Assembly (NCBI GenBank): GCA_963836785.1
Contig: CAWIKW010000006.1
Coordinates: forward strand, 186,001-250,000
Direction of reading: 5' to 3'
Length of the DNA: 64,000 nt
Origin: DASQPR01 sp963836785
Lineage (GTDB): Bacteria > Actinomycetota > Actinomycetes > Mycobacteriales > Micromonosporaceae
Below are positions 1 to 8,043 of this stretch, one piece after another (position 1 is the stretch's first letter; every line of letters begins with the position of its first letter). A program made the translations under genes and the position numbers. Below the pieces are notes generated by a model, which ran no database searches, had not been told where the DNA came from, and worked only from the letters and a program-made list of their open reading frames with translations.

Positions 1-429
1 GTGGACGGCACCGGACGCACCGACCGCGCGCAGCAGGGAGCAGGACAACGCGCCCGAGCCTGCGCCAGCCTCGAGAACGCGCGCGCCCGGGAAGATGTCC
101 CCCATCGCGACGATCTGCGCCGCGTCCTTCGGATAGATCACCTGGGCGCCACGTGGCATGGACAGGACGTAATCGGCCAGCAGGGGCCGCAGCGCCAGAT
201 AGACGGTGCCGCCGGACGACGAGACGACGCTTCCGTCGGGTTGCCCGATCAGATCGTCATGCGCGACGCCGCCCCGATGGGTGTGATAGACGCCGCCGGG
301 CTCCAGCACAATCGTGTGCATGCGACCCTTGGGATCGGTGAGCTGGACCCGGTCGCCGATCTGGAACGGCCCGCTGGGTGCTCGGCCCACGATCGGGTCG
401 ACCTGCGCGGCTGTTGCGGCGTGACTCAC
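1..429 (-). CDS. trmI: tRNA (adenine-58-N1)-methyltransferase TrmI, 3' part cut by window edge
   Basis: Reading the minus strand from GTG at 429 gives 143 codons with no stop before the window edge, so the C-terminal half is missing. The product starts MSHAATAAQVDP and carries the TrmI N-terminal beta-barrel region (about 20-75), then class I SAM-methyltransferase motif I, EAGAGSG, at residues 120-126. The family methylates N1 of A58 in the tRNA T-loop. An AAAGGTG ribosome site lies just upstream of the GTG. The 38-bp gap to the upstream site-2 protease gene suggests co-transcription. In mycobacteria this gene lies close to the Pup-proteasome ATPase locus, so arc/mpa may lie just beyond position 1 (inference). 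Confidence 0.93.
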   Translation of the reverse strand, partial: MSHAATAAQVDPIVGRAPSGPFQIGDRVQLTDPKGRMHTIVLEPGGVYHTHRGGVAHDDLIGQPDGSVVSSSGGTVYLALRPLLADYVLSMPRGAQVIYPKDAAQIVAMGDIFPGARVLEAGAGSGALSCSLLRAVGASGAVH

Positions 430-467
430 CGTCGCACCTTTCGCTTCGCGGGCTGCCCGCCCGCCGC

Positions 468-1661
468 TCACCCGCCGGCGCGGGTCCCGAGCTCCGAGAT
501 GAAGTCGGTGACCCGAAGGACACCGATGACATCCTCGCCCATGGTCACCAAGAGGTCTTCGCCCGGGTTGGCCTGGATCGCGGCCAGGACGGCGGCACCC
601 GAGGCATCGGCGGATATACGGCCACCCGGCCCGACCGTATGGGCAACGGTGTCCACGGCGACCCAGGGCCGCCGCTCGACCGGTACGCGTGCGACCTCGT
701 GGTTGTCGACCAGACCAACGACTCGGCCCAGGCCGTCGGCGATGCCGAGCATGGCGCGATGCGGCTCGGTGAGACCGCCCGGCGCCTCGTCCCGCTGGCG
801 CAGCGCCTCGGACAGCGGCGTCCCGCTGGCCACCGTGTAGAGCGGCCGGGCCAGCCGCCCGGCACTGAGTTCCGGAAGCCGGGCCTTGATCCGGGCCGAC
901 TGGATCGCCGACGATGCGCCGCTCCACATGGTCATCGCGACGAGGCCGAGAAGCAGCACGCTGACGTACGTCAGATACCCGCCACGGATGAACAGCAAGA
1001 TCGACAGGCCCAGCGTTGCGATTGCGATCACCCGACCGGACCACCCGGCGGCGACGTCGGCCTTGTACGGGCTCCGGGTCGCGGCCCACACTCCGGCCCG
1101 CAATGCCCGTCCGCCGTCCAGCGGCAGACCGGGCAGGCCGTTGAACACCGCGACGATCGCGTTGCTGGCTGCGAACTGGAACGCGAGGTCACCGAGGACG
1201 GTGCCGCGCTCGGTGATGGGCAGCGTCAGGCCACCAACCACCGCGAGCACGAGCGACACGCCCGGTCCGGCCAGCGCAATCGCGGCCTCCGATCGCGGCG
1301 ACGGCGCATCACGATCCATTTCGGTGAAGCCGCCGAGCAGCTCCAGGGTGATCCCGCGGACACCGACGCCATATCGCCGCGCCACGAACGCGTGACCCAG
1401 CTCATGCAACAACACCGACACCACGAGGCACACCACGATGCCGAAGCCGAGCAGATAGGTGACCGGCACGCTACGGTTGCCGCCGCCGACGTAGCTGCCG
1501 TAGCCGATCGTGATGAGCACAGCGAGCAGCAACCACGAGAACGTCAGGTAAACCGGCACGCCAGCGATCCGCGCGACCCGCACCAGACCGGGGCGCGTCG
1601 GGCCCGCGGCGGCCGGCGGCGGCGGGGTTTGCGGCTGCGGCTGCGAGGTTGGCTGTGCCAT
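468..1661 (-). CDS. Site-2 protease family (M50) zinc metalloprotease with CBS domains
   Basis: A 397-residue membrane protease. After a Pro/Gln-rich N-terminus come several membrane segments. The zinc motif HELGH is at 86-90 and the second metal-binding element NGLPGLPLDGG at about 174-184; together these define intramembrane S2P-type proteases. The C-terminal part (about 250-390) looks like a CBS-domain pair, as in the Rip3/SpoIVFB-like subgroup. The frame stays open further upstream, but the ATG at 1661 is chosen because the family N-terminus begins there and the divergent nuclease gene starts at 1716, leaving a 54-bp shared promoter region. The substrate is unknown; the family cleaves membrane-bound anti-sigma factors or similar proteins. 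Confidence 0.9.
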   Translation of the reverse strand: MAQPTSQPQPQTPPPPAAAGPTRPGLVRVARIAGVPVYLTFSWLLLAVLITIGYGSYVGGGNRSVPVTYLLGFGIVVCLVVSVLLHELGHAFVARRYGVGVRGITLELLGGFTEMDRDAPSPRSEAAIALAGPGVSLVLAVVGGLTLPITERGTVLGDLAFQFAASNAIVAVFNGLPGLPLDGGRALRAGVWAATRSPYKADVAAGWSGRVIAIATLGLSILLFIRGGYLTYVSVLLLGLVAMTMWSGASSAIQSARIKARLPELSAGRLARPLYTVASGTPLSEALRQRDEAPGGLTEPHRAMLGIADGLGRVVGLVDNHEVARVPVERRPWVAVDTVAHTVGPGGRISADASGAAVLAAIQANPGEDLLVTMGEDVIGVLRVTDFISELGTRAGG

Positions 1662-1715
1662 TGCCGTCAATGCTACGCACCGTCGGCTGTCGGACCGCTC
1701 GCTTACGCTGTCGGC

Positions 1716-2705
1716 ATGATGGTCGAGCCGCGCGTCCCCGGGCAATCGCCCGTCGCAACAACGCCACCGCCCGTCGCAGCAACGCCGCCGCCCGTCGCAC
1801 CAACGTCGCCGGCGGCGCTGCCCGGGGGACGGCTCTCTCCGGCCGACGCGGCGCTGTCCGACTCCCGACTGCGCGCGTCGTTGTCGCCGTCGCGAGCGGC
1901 TGACTTCAAGACCTGCCCGCTGCTCTACCGCTTGCGCAGCATCGACCGCATTCCCGAAGCGCCGACCCAGGACCAGCTTCGCGGCACTCTGGTGCACGCC
2001 GTCCTGGAAGGACTCTTCGACCTGCCGGCCGGCGACCGCACTCCGCCGGCCGCGGCGGCGCTCGTCGAGCCGCAGTGGCAGCGTCTGCTCGACCAGACGC
2101 CGGAGCTGGCCGGCGTCGTGCCCGACGACGACCTCGCCGCGTTCCTCGAATCCGCGGGTGGTCTGCTCGCGGGCTACTTCGCGATGGAGGACCCGACAAG
2201 GCTCGCTCCGGCCGAGCGTGAATATCTGGTCTCGACCGAGATCGACGACGGGCGCCTGCAACTGCGAGGCTACGTCGACCGGCTCGACGTCGCGCCCGAC
2301 GGCGCGATCCGGGTCGTCGACTACAAGACCGGCGGGGCGCCGCGTGAAGCGTTCGAGGCGCGCGCGCTGTTCCAGCTGAAGTTCTACGCGCTCGTGTTGT
2401 GGCGCACCCGGGGGACGGTCCCGGCCGTGCTGCGGCTGGTCTATCTCAAGGATCGCGAGATCTGCGACTTTGCCCCCGACGCCGACGAGCTAGTCCGCTT
2501 CGAGCGCACGCTGGTTGCGTTGTGGGCGGCCATCGCGAAGGCGCGCGAGGCGCGGGAGTTCCGGCCGACGCCGAGCCGGCTGTGTGCCTGGTGTTCGCAT
2601 CACGCGCTGTGCCCGGCGTTCGACGGCACGCCGCCGCCCTATCCGGTCGAGCTGGAGCTCGCGATCGTTCCGGCCGACCCGACCACACTCGACGCCGACG
2701 GCTAG
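1716..2705 (+). CDS. RecB/Cas4-like PD-(D/E)XK nuclease with Fe-S cluster cysteines
   Basis: The product is 329 residues. A GTLVHAVLE helix at about 90-98 supplies the nuclease histidine. GYVDRLD (185-191) and VVDYKT (200-205) form the catalytic D...(D/E)xK core. One N-terminal cysteine (KTCP, Cys67) and a C-terminal CxxCx5C group (Cys290, 293, 299) form the four-cysteine Fe-S arrangement of AddB/Cas4-type nucleases. No helicase domain is present. Residues 17-32 are a threefold PPPVA-type repeat encoded by about 20-bp DNA repeats, so the true start may be later; tandem ATGs at 1716 and 1719 are used here. M. tuberculosis has a similar gene next to trmI. Its role in repair is inferred only. 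The stop overlaps the convergent HAD gene. Confidence 0.88.
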   Translation: MMVEPRVPGQSPVATTPPPVAATPPPVAPTSPAALPGGRLSPADAALSDSRLRASLSPSRAADFKTCPLLYRLRSIDRIPEAPTQDQLRGTLVHAVLEGLFDLPAGDRTPPAAAALVEPQWQRLLDQTPELAGVVPDDDLAAFLESAGGLLAGYFAMEDPTRLAPAEREYLVSTEIDDGRLQLRGYVDRLDVAPDGAIRVVDYKTGGAPREAFEARALFQLKFYALVLWRTRGTVPAVLRLVYLKDREICDFAPDADELVRFERTLVALWAAIAKAREAREFRPTPSRLCAWCSHHALCPAFDGTPPPYPVELELAIVPADPTTLDADG

Positions 2706-3391
2706 ACCGGTTGCGCCGCCACGGTCGCGGCGAGGAACCCAACATCGACGTCGGTCAGGCTACGCACCTGCGTAACGCCGTCGATGTGGGAGAGCTCCAC
2801 TTCCGCCGGTACGGCGACGACCACGCAGCCGGCGGCCAGTGCGCTGGCGATGCCGGTCGGCGAGTCCTCGATCGCCACGCAGTTTCCGGGCGACACACCG
2901 AGCGCGGCGGCCGCCGACTCGTACGGTTCCGCATGCGGCTTGCCGTCGACCACGTCGTCATCGGTGACGATCGCATCGAAATTGTCCCGGCCGATCGTGC
3001 CCAGCATGATGTCGACGAGATCCTTCGCCGTCGCGGTGACCAGTGCCGTCGGCAGACCGGCGGCCCGTACGCCGGCGAGCAGTTCACGTGCGCCCGGCCG
3101 CCATGTGAGGCCGTCGGCGAACAACACCGCGACCCGGTCCTCCAGCCATCGCCCGGCCGCCTCCGGGTCGAGCGCGGACGCCGCGGTCACCGCCGGTCCG
3201 ATCGCCGCAAAGAGCATGGCGATCGCCTCCGGCGTTGTCGTGCCGACCATCGATGCCCGTACGGCCGGCGCCAGGTCGCCGCCGATGCGGTCGGCCAGCT
3301 CCTCCAGCGCCTGCTGCCAGATCTTCTCGCTGTCGACGAGCGTGCCGTCCATGTCGAACAGCACGGCGGCGAGACGGCGTTGGTCGGTCAC
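2702..3391 (-). CDS. HAD superfamily hydrolase (phosphoglycolate phosphatase/beta-phosphoglucomutase type)
   Basis: About 229 residues. Motif I FDMDGTLVDS holds the nucleophile and acid/base aspartates near residues 13 and 15. A helical cap follows, then motif II (LVTAT), the motif III lysine (DGKPHAEPY) and motif IV (IEDSPTGI). This is a subclass I phosphatase or phosphosugar mutase; the substrate cannot be read from sequence. The GTG at 3391 is chosen because the domain begins 9 residues later; an in-frame GTG at 3430 would add 13 residues of weak sequence. Its stop codon overlaps the stop of the convergent RecB-like gene by 3 bp. Confidence 0.85.
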   Translation of the reverse strand: MTDQRRLAAVLFDMDGTLVDSEKIWQQALEELADRIGGDLAPAVRASMVGTTTPEAIAMLFAAIGPAVTAASALDPEAAGRWLEDRVAVLFADGLTWRPGARELLAGVRAAGLPTALVTATAKDLVDIMLGTIGRDNFDAIVTDDDVVDGKPHAEPYESAAAALGVSPGNCVAIEDSPTGIASALAAGCVVVAVPAEVELSHIDGVTQVRSLTDVDVGFLAATVAAQPV

Positions 3392-3519
3392 GGGAACGAG
3401 CCTATCCACGTACGATGACGCCTCCGGCACGCAACGGTGAACATGTGACGCCCGTCCACTCCCCCGGCCGGCCGAGCCGAGCGCCGAAATCCAGTTGCCG
3501 GACCGGCGAGACTGACCCT

Positions 3520-4200
3520 GTGACGGCCCTTGACCAACTCATGGAGCGCGCGGAGGCCGACGCGGATGTCCGCGGCGTCATTCTGATCGGATCGCACGCC
3601 CGGGGCATGGCGACCGCCCATTCCGACTATGACGTGATCGTCGTCGTCGACTCCCCCACGGATGCGTGGCGCGAAACGATCCGAACCGCCGCGATCGACG
3701 AGATCGTCTACACGGTTGCCGAGCTCGCTGACACATCGCCAACGTGGCAGCGGTATGCGTTTCGCGGTGCCCAGGTGTTACTCGACCGCCTCGACGGAGG
3801 CATCGCCGACCTCGCCCGGTCGCAGGCGACGCCGACCGAGCAGGAGGCCACGACCTGGGCCGCGGAATATCTCGACGCGTACATCAACCAGGCCTACCGC
3901 GCGTTGAAGAGTCGTCGGGACGGGCGCACCGTGGAAGCACGGCTCGACGAGATGGAGACCGCCGGTTGGTTCCTCGCGACACTGTTCCCGCTCTACGGCC
4001 GGCTTCGGCCGTACAACAAGTACCTGCGGTGGGAGTTGGCGACGTACCCGCTCGGAACACCGTGGGACGCCCAGACGCTGCCCGATCGGGTCGCGGCCGA
4101 TCCGATCGGCCTGTTCGCCGACATCGAGGCGGTGGCCCGTGACCGCGGTCACGGCGCCGTCGTCGACGCGTGGGGCAATGAGTTGGAGTTGTTCCGGTGA
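3520..4200 (+). CDS. Nucleotidyltransferase domain protein
   Basis: 226 residues from the GTG at 3520. GSHARG (24-29) followed by SDYD (35-38) is the G-S plus D-x-D signature of the pol-beta/kanamycin nucleotidyltransferase fold, which transfers an NMP to a small molecule or protein. The rest is helical, with conserved aromatic stretches (YLDAYINQAY, RPYNKYLRWE) like aminoglycoside-type transferases, but the substrate is unknown. The frame extends upstream to ATG 3415 and GTG 3444, but those residues do not look like domain sequence. The last bases (GTGA) overlap the start of the downstream MBL gene, so the two are translationally coupled. Confidence 0.78.
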   Translation: MTALDQLMERAEADADVRGVILIGSHARGMATAHSDYDVIVVVDSPTDAWRETIRTAAIDEIVYTVAELADTSPTWQRYAFRGAQVLLDRLDGGIADLARSQATPTEQEATTWAAEYLDAYINQAYRALKSRRDGRTVEARLDEMETAGWFLATLFPLYGRLRPYNKYLRWELATYPLGTPWDAQTLPDRVAADPIGLFADIEAVARDRGHGAVVDAWGNELELFR

Positions 4201-4916
4201 CGATGACCGAGATCGCCGTGCGACGCATCGACTTCGGATATGTCGTCGTGCCGGGTGCGCCGGATACGGGCGAGGCACCGCACGCTTTGCCGTGTCTCGG
4301 CTACCTCGTCGTCCATCCCAACGGCGTGCTGCTGTTCGATACCGGGATTGGCGTGAACGCGGCGGTCGATGCCCGCTACCGGCCACGGCGCCGCGCGTTG
4401 GGCGCTGCGCTGGCCGGCGCCGGGACCACGGTCGACGACGTCACGCACGTCGCGAACTGCCATCTGCATTACGACCACTGCGGCGGCAATGCCGCGTTCA
4501 CCGGCCGACCGATCTTCACGCAGCGGACGGAGCTGGCGGCGGCTCGTCGGACACGCGGCTACACGATCCCCGAGCTGGTCGACCCCGTAGCCGTCGTGTA
4601 CGAGGAGATCGACGGCGACGTCGAGGTGCTGCCGGGTGTGCTCATCGTGCCGACGCCCGGACATACCGACGGTCACCAGTCGCTTGTCGTCCGGCGCACC
4701 GACGGCACGATCATCGTCGCGGGCCAGAGCCACGACACCGCGATGGCGTACGGCGCCGACGTGCTGAATTCGTACGACCACCGTCAAGATCCGTCATCGA
4801 CGTTGCCGGTCCCGCCCGCCTGGATCGACCGACTGCAGCACATGGATCCGCGCCGGGTCGTGTTCGCCCACGACAACGCGGTGTGGGAAGCGTCCGGCTC
4901 CGCCTGGCCGGGCTGA
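4197..4916 (+). CDS. MBL-fold metallohydrolase (N-acyl homoserine lactonase-like)
   Basis: 239 residues with HLHYDHCGG (His89, His91, Asp93, His94), PGHTDGH (His156), a metal-bridging aspartate further on and a final FAHDN histidine. This is the full dizinc set of the metallo-beta-lactamase fold. Overall shape and length match the AttM/AiiA-like lactonase and related hydrolase subgroup, but quorum-quenching activity is only one option. The GTG start overlaps the stop of the nucleotidyltransferase gene (GTGA), so both come from one transcript. Confidence 0.87.
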   Translation: MTMTEIAVRRIDFGYVVVPGAPDTGEAPHALPCLGYLVVHPNGVLLFDTGIGVNAAVDARYRPRRRALGAALAGAGTTVDDVTHVANCHLHYDHCGGNAAFTGRPIFTQRTELAAARRTRGYTIPELVDPVAVVYEEIDGDVEVLPGVLIVPTPGHTDGHQSLVVRRTDGTIIVAGQSHDTAMAYGADVLNSYDHRQDPSSTLPVPPAWIDRLQHMDPRRVVFAHDNAVWEASGSAWPG

Positions 4917-4993
4917 CGACGGACCGTTAGCTCACAGCGAACATCCAGCTCATGGTCAGGGATTCGGCAGGATCGGTTTGCTAGCTTGGGGCG

Positions 4994-5368
4994 ATGGAAG
5001 AGCTGCGAGCCCGCCGCGTCGTGGACCGTCTCCGCGAACGCGGCGTCCCCGCCCACCTGCACATCGCGCCGGCCTCCCGGTTCGGCGTACGGGTGAGCCT
5101 GCCCGACGGCCGGGAGGCGGTCTGGGACGCGGACGGCGCGAAGGCGCTGGACGCCCAGATCATGCGCGACGGCATGCTGGTCGGGCTCGTCGAGGACGTC
5201 GACGGCTCGGAGAACTTCACCGAAGACCAGGTTGTCGACGCCATCGCGCGCGCCGACTACGACCAGCCGGTGGGCCGGCTGCGTCGCGAAGCACCGCCGC
5301 CGGAGCCGGCGCTACCGGTCGAAGGCGGCTTCTTCCGTCGCATGTTCGACGGGTTCCGCTACCGCTGA
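4994..5368 (+). CDS. Conserved hypothetical protein, 124 aa
   Basis: Soluble 124-residue protein starting MEELRARRVVDRLRER, with a short alpha/beta body and a charged, Pro-rich segment (REAPPPEPALPVEG) before a terminal FFRRMFDGFRYR. No family name is recognised. Sequence flavour (VRVSLPDGREAVWDADG) is like small actinobacterial housekeeping hypotheticals. It stands alone 77 bp after the MBL gene and converges on the aminotransferase. Its last codons form one arm of an inverted repeat (see 5362-5474). Confidence 0.7.
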   Translation: MEELRARRVVDRLRERGVPAHLHIAPASRFGVRVSLPDGREAVWDADGAKALDAQIMRDGMLVGLVEDVDGSENFTEDQVVDAIARADYDQPVGRLRREAPPPEPALPVEGGFFRRMFDGFRYR

Positions 5369-5474
5369 TCGGCCCGACCCCGGCGACGGCCGCGTGCGCC
5401 AGCATGTCGGCGTGTTAGCGCGTCGTCGGAAATCAGCGCCTCGGCTACCGCAGAGCGCGTGCGCCGATCAGCGG
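5362..5474. repeat. 12-bp perfect inverted repeat spanning two convergent gene ends
   Basis: CCGCTGATCGGC at 5362-5373 is the exact reverse complement of GCCGATCAGCGG at 5463-5474. Each arm contains the last Arg codon and TGA stop of one of two convergent genes, with 89 bp between arms. It could act as a distant bidirectional terminator structure or be coincidental. Confidence 0.5.
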
Positions 5475-6853
5475 ACGACCGCCTGCTTGATGAGGCTGCG
5501 GCCGAAATCCCAGATCAAGCCACCGCCGCTGTGCGCCTCGTCCATGACGTCGATGAACGCGTCAACGAAGCGATCGACCTCGCGCTCCCCGATGATCAGC
5601 GGTGGAATGAGCTTGATCACTTCGGTGTGGTCACCCGAAACCTGGGTCAGGATGCGGTGCTTGTGGAACAGCCCGTGCACGACGGTCTGAGCAAACAGAC
5701 CCTTGCGCGCGGACTGCAGCGCCGTCCACGCCGGACGGAGCTTCCACGACGACGGCCGGCCGAACTCCAGGCCGATCATCAGGCCGCGGCCGCGTACGTC
5801 GACCAGCATCTCGTATTTTTCGGTCAGTGCCGCGAGACGGGATTGCAGCAGGTCGCCGATCCGCTGGGCGTTGCCCACGATGTTGTCGGTCTCGAACACG
5901 TGCAGTGTTGCGAGGCCGGCCGCCATCGCCTGCGCGTTCGAGCCGAACGTCGAGTCGTGCACCAACACCCGGTCGATCGTGGAGAAGACCTTCGCGAACA
6001 CCTCGTCCTTGGCCATCGTCGCGCCGACCGGCACGTATCCACCGGACAGAGCCTTGGCTACCGCCACGATGTCTGGCTCGACGCCGTCGTGCTCGTAGGC
6101 GAAAAAGTCGCCGGTACGGCCCATGCCACACTGGACCTCGTCGACGATGAGCAACGCCTTGTGCTGCCGCAGCAGATCGTGGGCGGCCTTCAGGAACCCG
6201 GGCGGCGCGACGGCCACGCCCTTGCCCTGGATCGGTTCGACCAGGAAGCCGGCCACGTCGCCCTGCCGCAGCTCATGCTCCAGTGCGTCGAGGTCGCCGA
6301 ACGGGATGGGCGTGTCGGGCAGCAGCGTGCCGAAGCCCTTCCGGAACTCCTCGGCGCCGTTGACCGACAACGCGCCGGTGGTCAGGCCGTGGAACGCGTA
6401 CGTGCAGTAGACGATGCGGCTGCGCCCGGTCGCGAAGCGCGCGAACTTGAGCGCGGTCTCGACCGCCTCGGCGCCACTGTTACCGAAGTAGACCCGGTCG
6501 AGGTGCGGCGCCTTGGCTAGCAACCGCTCGGCCAGGATGCCGGCCAGCGGCGGCGCGTCGAACTGGGTGAGGTCGGCGAGCTGGGCGTCGATCACGTCGT
6601 GCATCGCTTGCTGGACTACGGGGTGGTGCCGGCCGAGCGCGAACACGCCGAACCCGGCCAGCATGTCGAGGTACTCGTTGCCCTCGTCGTCATAGAGATA
6701 GGCGCCCTGGGCCCGCGTGTAGATCTTGTCGAAGCCGATCGCGTGCAGCATCTTCGACAGTTGTGGGTTCACGTAGCGCGCCTGGAGTTCGTACCGCTCC
6801 GCGCCGCGCTGTGCCAGCAAACCGCCGAGATCGAATGACTCACCCGTAACCAC
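5468..6853 (-). CDS. Class III PLP-dependent aminotransferase (aspartate aminotransferase family)
   Basis: 461 residues. The PLP-binding elements of class III omega-aminotransferases are present: NSGAEA at 125-130, VDEVQCG with the pyridine-nitrogen aspartate at 238, and the Schiff-base lysine at 267 in AVAKALSGGY. The fold and length match ornithine/putrescine/4-aminobutyrate-type transaminases. A C-terminal GGLIWDFGRSLIKQA block is typical of an actinobacterial subgroup annotated only as aspartate aminotransferase family. The donor is likely an amine or omega-amino acid, the acceptor pyruvate or 2-oxoglutarate (family knowledge). GTG start at 6853. It is divergent from the PAC2 gene across 130 bp. 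Confidence 0.9.
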   Translation of the reverse strand: MVTGESFDLGGLLAQRGAERYELQARYVNPQLSKMLHAIGFDKIYTRAQGAYLYDDEGNEYLDMLAGFGVFALGRHHPVVQQAMHDVIDAQLADLTQFDAPPLAGILAERLLAKAPHLDRVYFGNSGAEAVETALKFARFATGRSRIVYCTYAFHGLTTGALSVNGAEEFRKGFGTLLPDTPIPFGDLDALEHELRQGDVAGFLVEPIQGKGVAVAPPGFLKAAHDLLRQHKALLIVDEVQCGMGRTGDFFAYEHDGVEPDIVAVAKALSGGYVPVGATMAKDEVFAKVFSTIDRVLVHDSTFGSNAQAMAAGLATLHVFETDNIVGNAQRIGDLLQSRLAALTEKYEMLVDVRGRGLMIGLEFGRPSSWKLRPAWTALQSARKGLFAQTVVHGLFHKHRILTQVSGDHTEVIKLIPPLIIGEREVDRFVDAFIDVMDEAHSGGGLIWDFGRSLIKQAVVR

Positions 6854-6983
6854 GTCAAGAGCCTACGCAATTGGGCTCGGGCACTGCTAACCCGTCTCAT
6901 GTCCACCGGGCGTGGGGCGTACGTCCGCCCGCGTGACGGTGTCGAGCACGGGTGACCGGAGTCGTTGCCAGTAGGCTGGACGG

Positions 6984-7838
6984 GTGAGCGAGTTCGACGG
7001 GCTACCTGTGCTGCGCAACCCGGTGGCGATCGCGGCGTTCGAGGGCTGGAACGATGCGGCCGACGCTTCGACCGCGGCGGTCGAGCACCTGGAGCAGGTG
7101 TGGTCGGCCCGCGAGGTGGCCGCGATCGACCCGGAAGAGTTCTACGACTTCCAGGTCAACCGGCCGACGGTGACGCTGGTCGACGGCGAGACCCGGCGTA
7201 TTGAGTGGCCGACGACGCACTTTTCCGTCGCCAGCCCGCCCGACGCCGAGCGGGATGTGCTGTTGATCCGCGGGATCGAGCCGAGCATGCGCTGGCGTAC
7301 GTTCTGCGACGAGATCCTGGAGATCTGCCACAGCCTGGAGGTCGAGCGCATCGTCGTCCTCGGCGCGCTGCTGGCCGACGTCCCCTACACCCGGCCCCTG
7401 CCGATCAGCGGCAATGCCGGAGCCAAGGACTCGGCCGAGAAGTTCGACCTGACGCCCACCCGGTACGAGGGTGCGACCGGGATCGTCGGCGTTCTTCATG
7501 AAGCATGCACACGCGCCGAACTGGACTCGTTGTCGTTCTGGGTGCACGTGCCGCACTACGCAAACAACCCGCCCTGCCCGAAGGCGACGCTGGCGCTGCT
7601 GCATCGCGTGGAGGACGTGCTCGACCTGCCGATCCCGATGATGGATCTGGCCGAGGAGTCGGCGTCCTGGGAACGCAAACTGCGCGTCGCCGCCGAGCAG
7701 GATTCCGAGTTGGCCGACTACGTACGCGAACTCGAAGAACGCGCGGTCGACGGCAGCATGCGAGCGGCGTCCGGCGACGAGATCGCGTCGGAGTTCGAGA
7801 AGTATCTCCGTCGCCGCGGCGGCCCGACCGCGAAGTAG
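6984..7838 (+). CDS. PAC2 family protein
   Basis: 284 residues matching the actinobacterial PAC2 (proteasome assembly chaperone 2-like) family. Markers include AFEGWNDAADAST near the N-terminus, LIRGIEPSMRWRTF in the middle and VPHYANNPPCPKATLALL with the conserved Asn-Pro-Pro-Cys, followed by a charged C-terminal helix. A close relative lies in the same core region in M. tuberculosis (Rv2125). The name comes from fold similarity to eukaryotic chaperones; bacterial function is not established. GTG start with its own upstream region. Confidence 0.9.
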   Translation: MSEFDGLPVLRNPVAIAAFEGWNDAADASTAAVEHLEQVWSAREVAAIDPEEFYDFQVNRPTVTLVDGETRRIEWPTTHFSVASPPDAERDVLLIRGIEPSMRWRTFCDEILEICHSLEVERIVVLGALLADVPYTRPLPISGNAGAKDSAEKFDLTPTRYEGATGIVGVLHEACTRAELDSLSFWVHVPHYANNPPCPKATLALLHRVEDVLDLPIPMMDLAEESASWERKLRVAAEQDSELADYVRELEERAVDGSMRAASGDEIASEFEKYLRRRGGPTAK

Positions 7839-7950
7839 TCCCCCGCCGGAACCGTCAAGCTCTACGGGAGACTCGGCGCGGCCGTTTGTCGGTTGCGTGA
7901 GTTTTGTCGTACGCATCTTTCGTTTTCGCGGCGTGTCACACCGCGTAACG

Positions 7951-7972
7951 CATCCTAGGAAGCTAGGTTATG
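7951..7972. promoter_or_regulatory. Candidate operator: CCTAG/CTAGG dyad upstream of GntR gene
   Basis: CATCCTAG (7951-7958), GAAG, then CTAGGTTATG (7963-7972) makes an imperfect dyad with CCTAG/CTAGG cores and CAT/ATG flanks. It lies about 70-90 bp upstream of the GntR start in an AT-richer spot. CTAG is rare in this GC-rich sequence. An autoregulatory site is an inference. Confidence 0.4.
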
Positions 7973-8043
7973 TCGGACAGGCGGCTCATCATGGCCCAAT
8001 CCCGACATTGACCCATCGACCTCTGAGCGAGGACGGAACTTCG

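Noticed and set aside
378..1715. Long plus-strand open frame continuing upstream of the RecB-like gene
   Set aside because: It runs antisense to trmI and the site-2 protease; the nuclease homology begins only after 1716.
4994..5368. Naming the 124-residue protein after a known family
   Set aside because: No motif supports a name; left as hypothetical.
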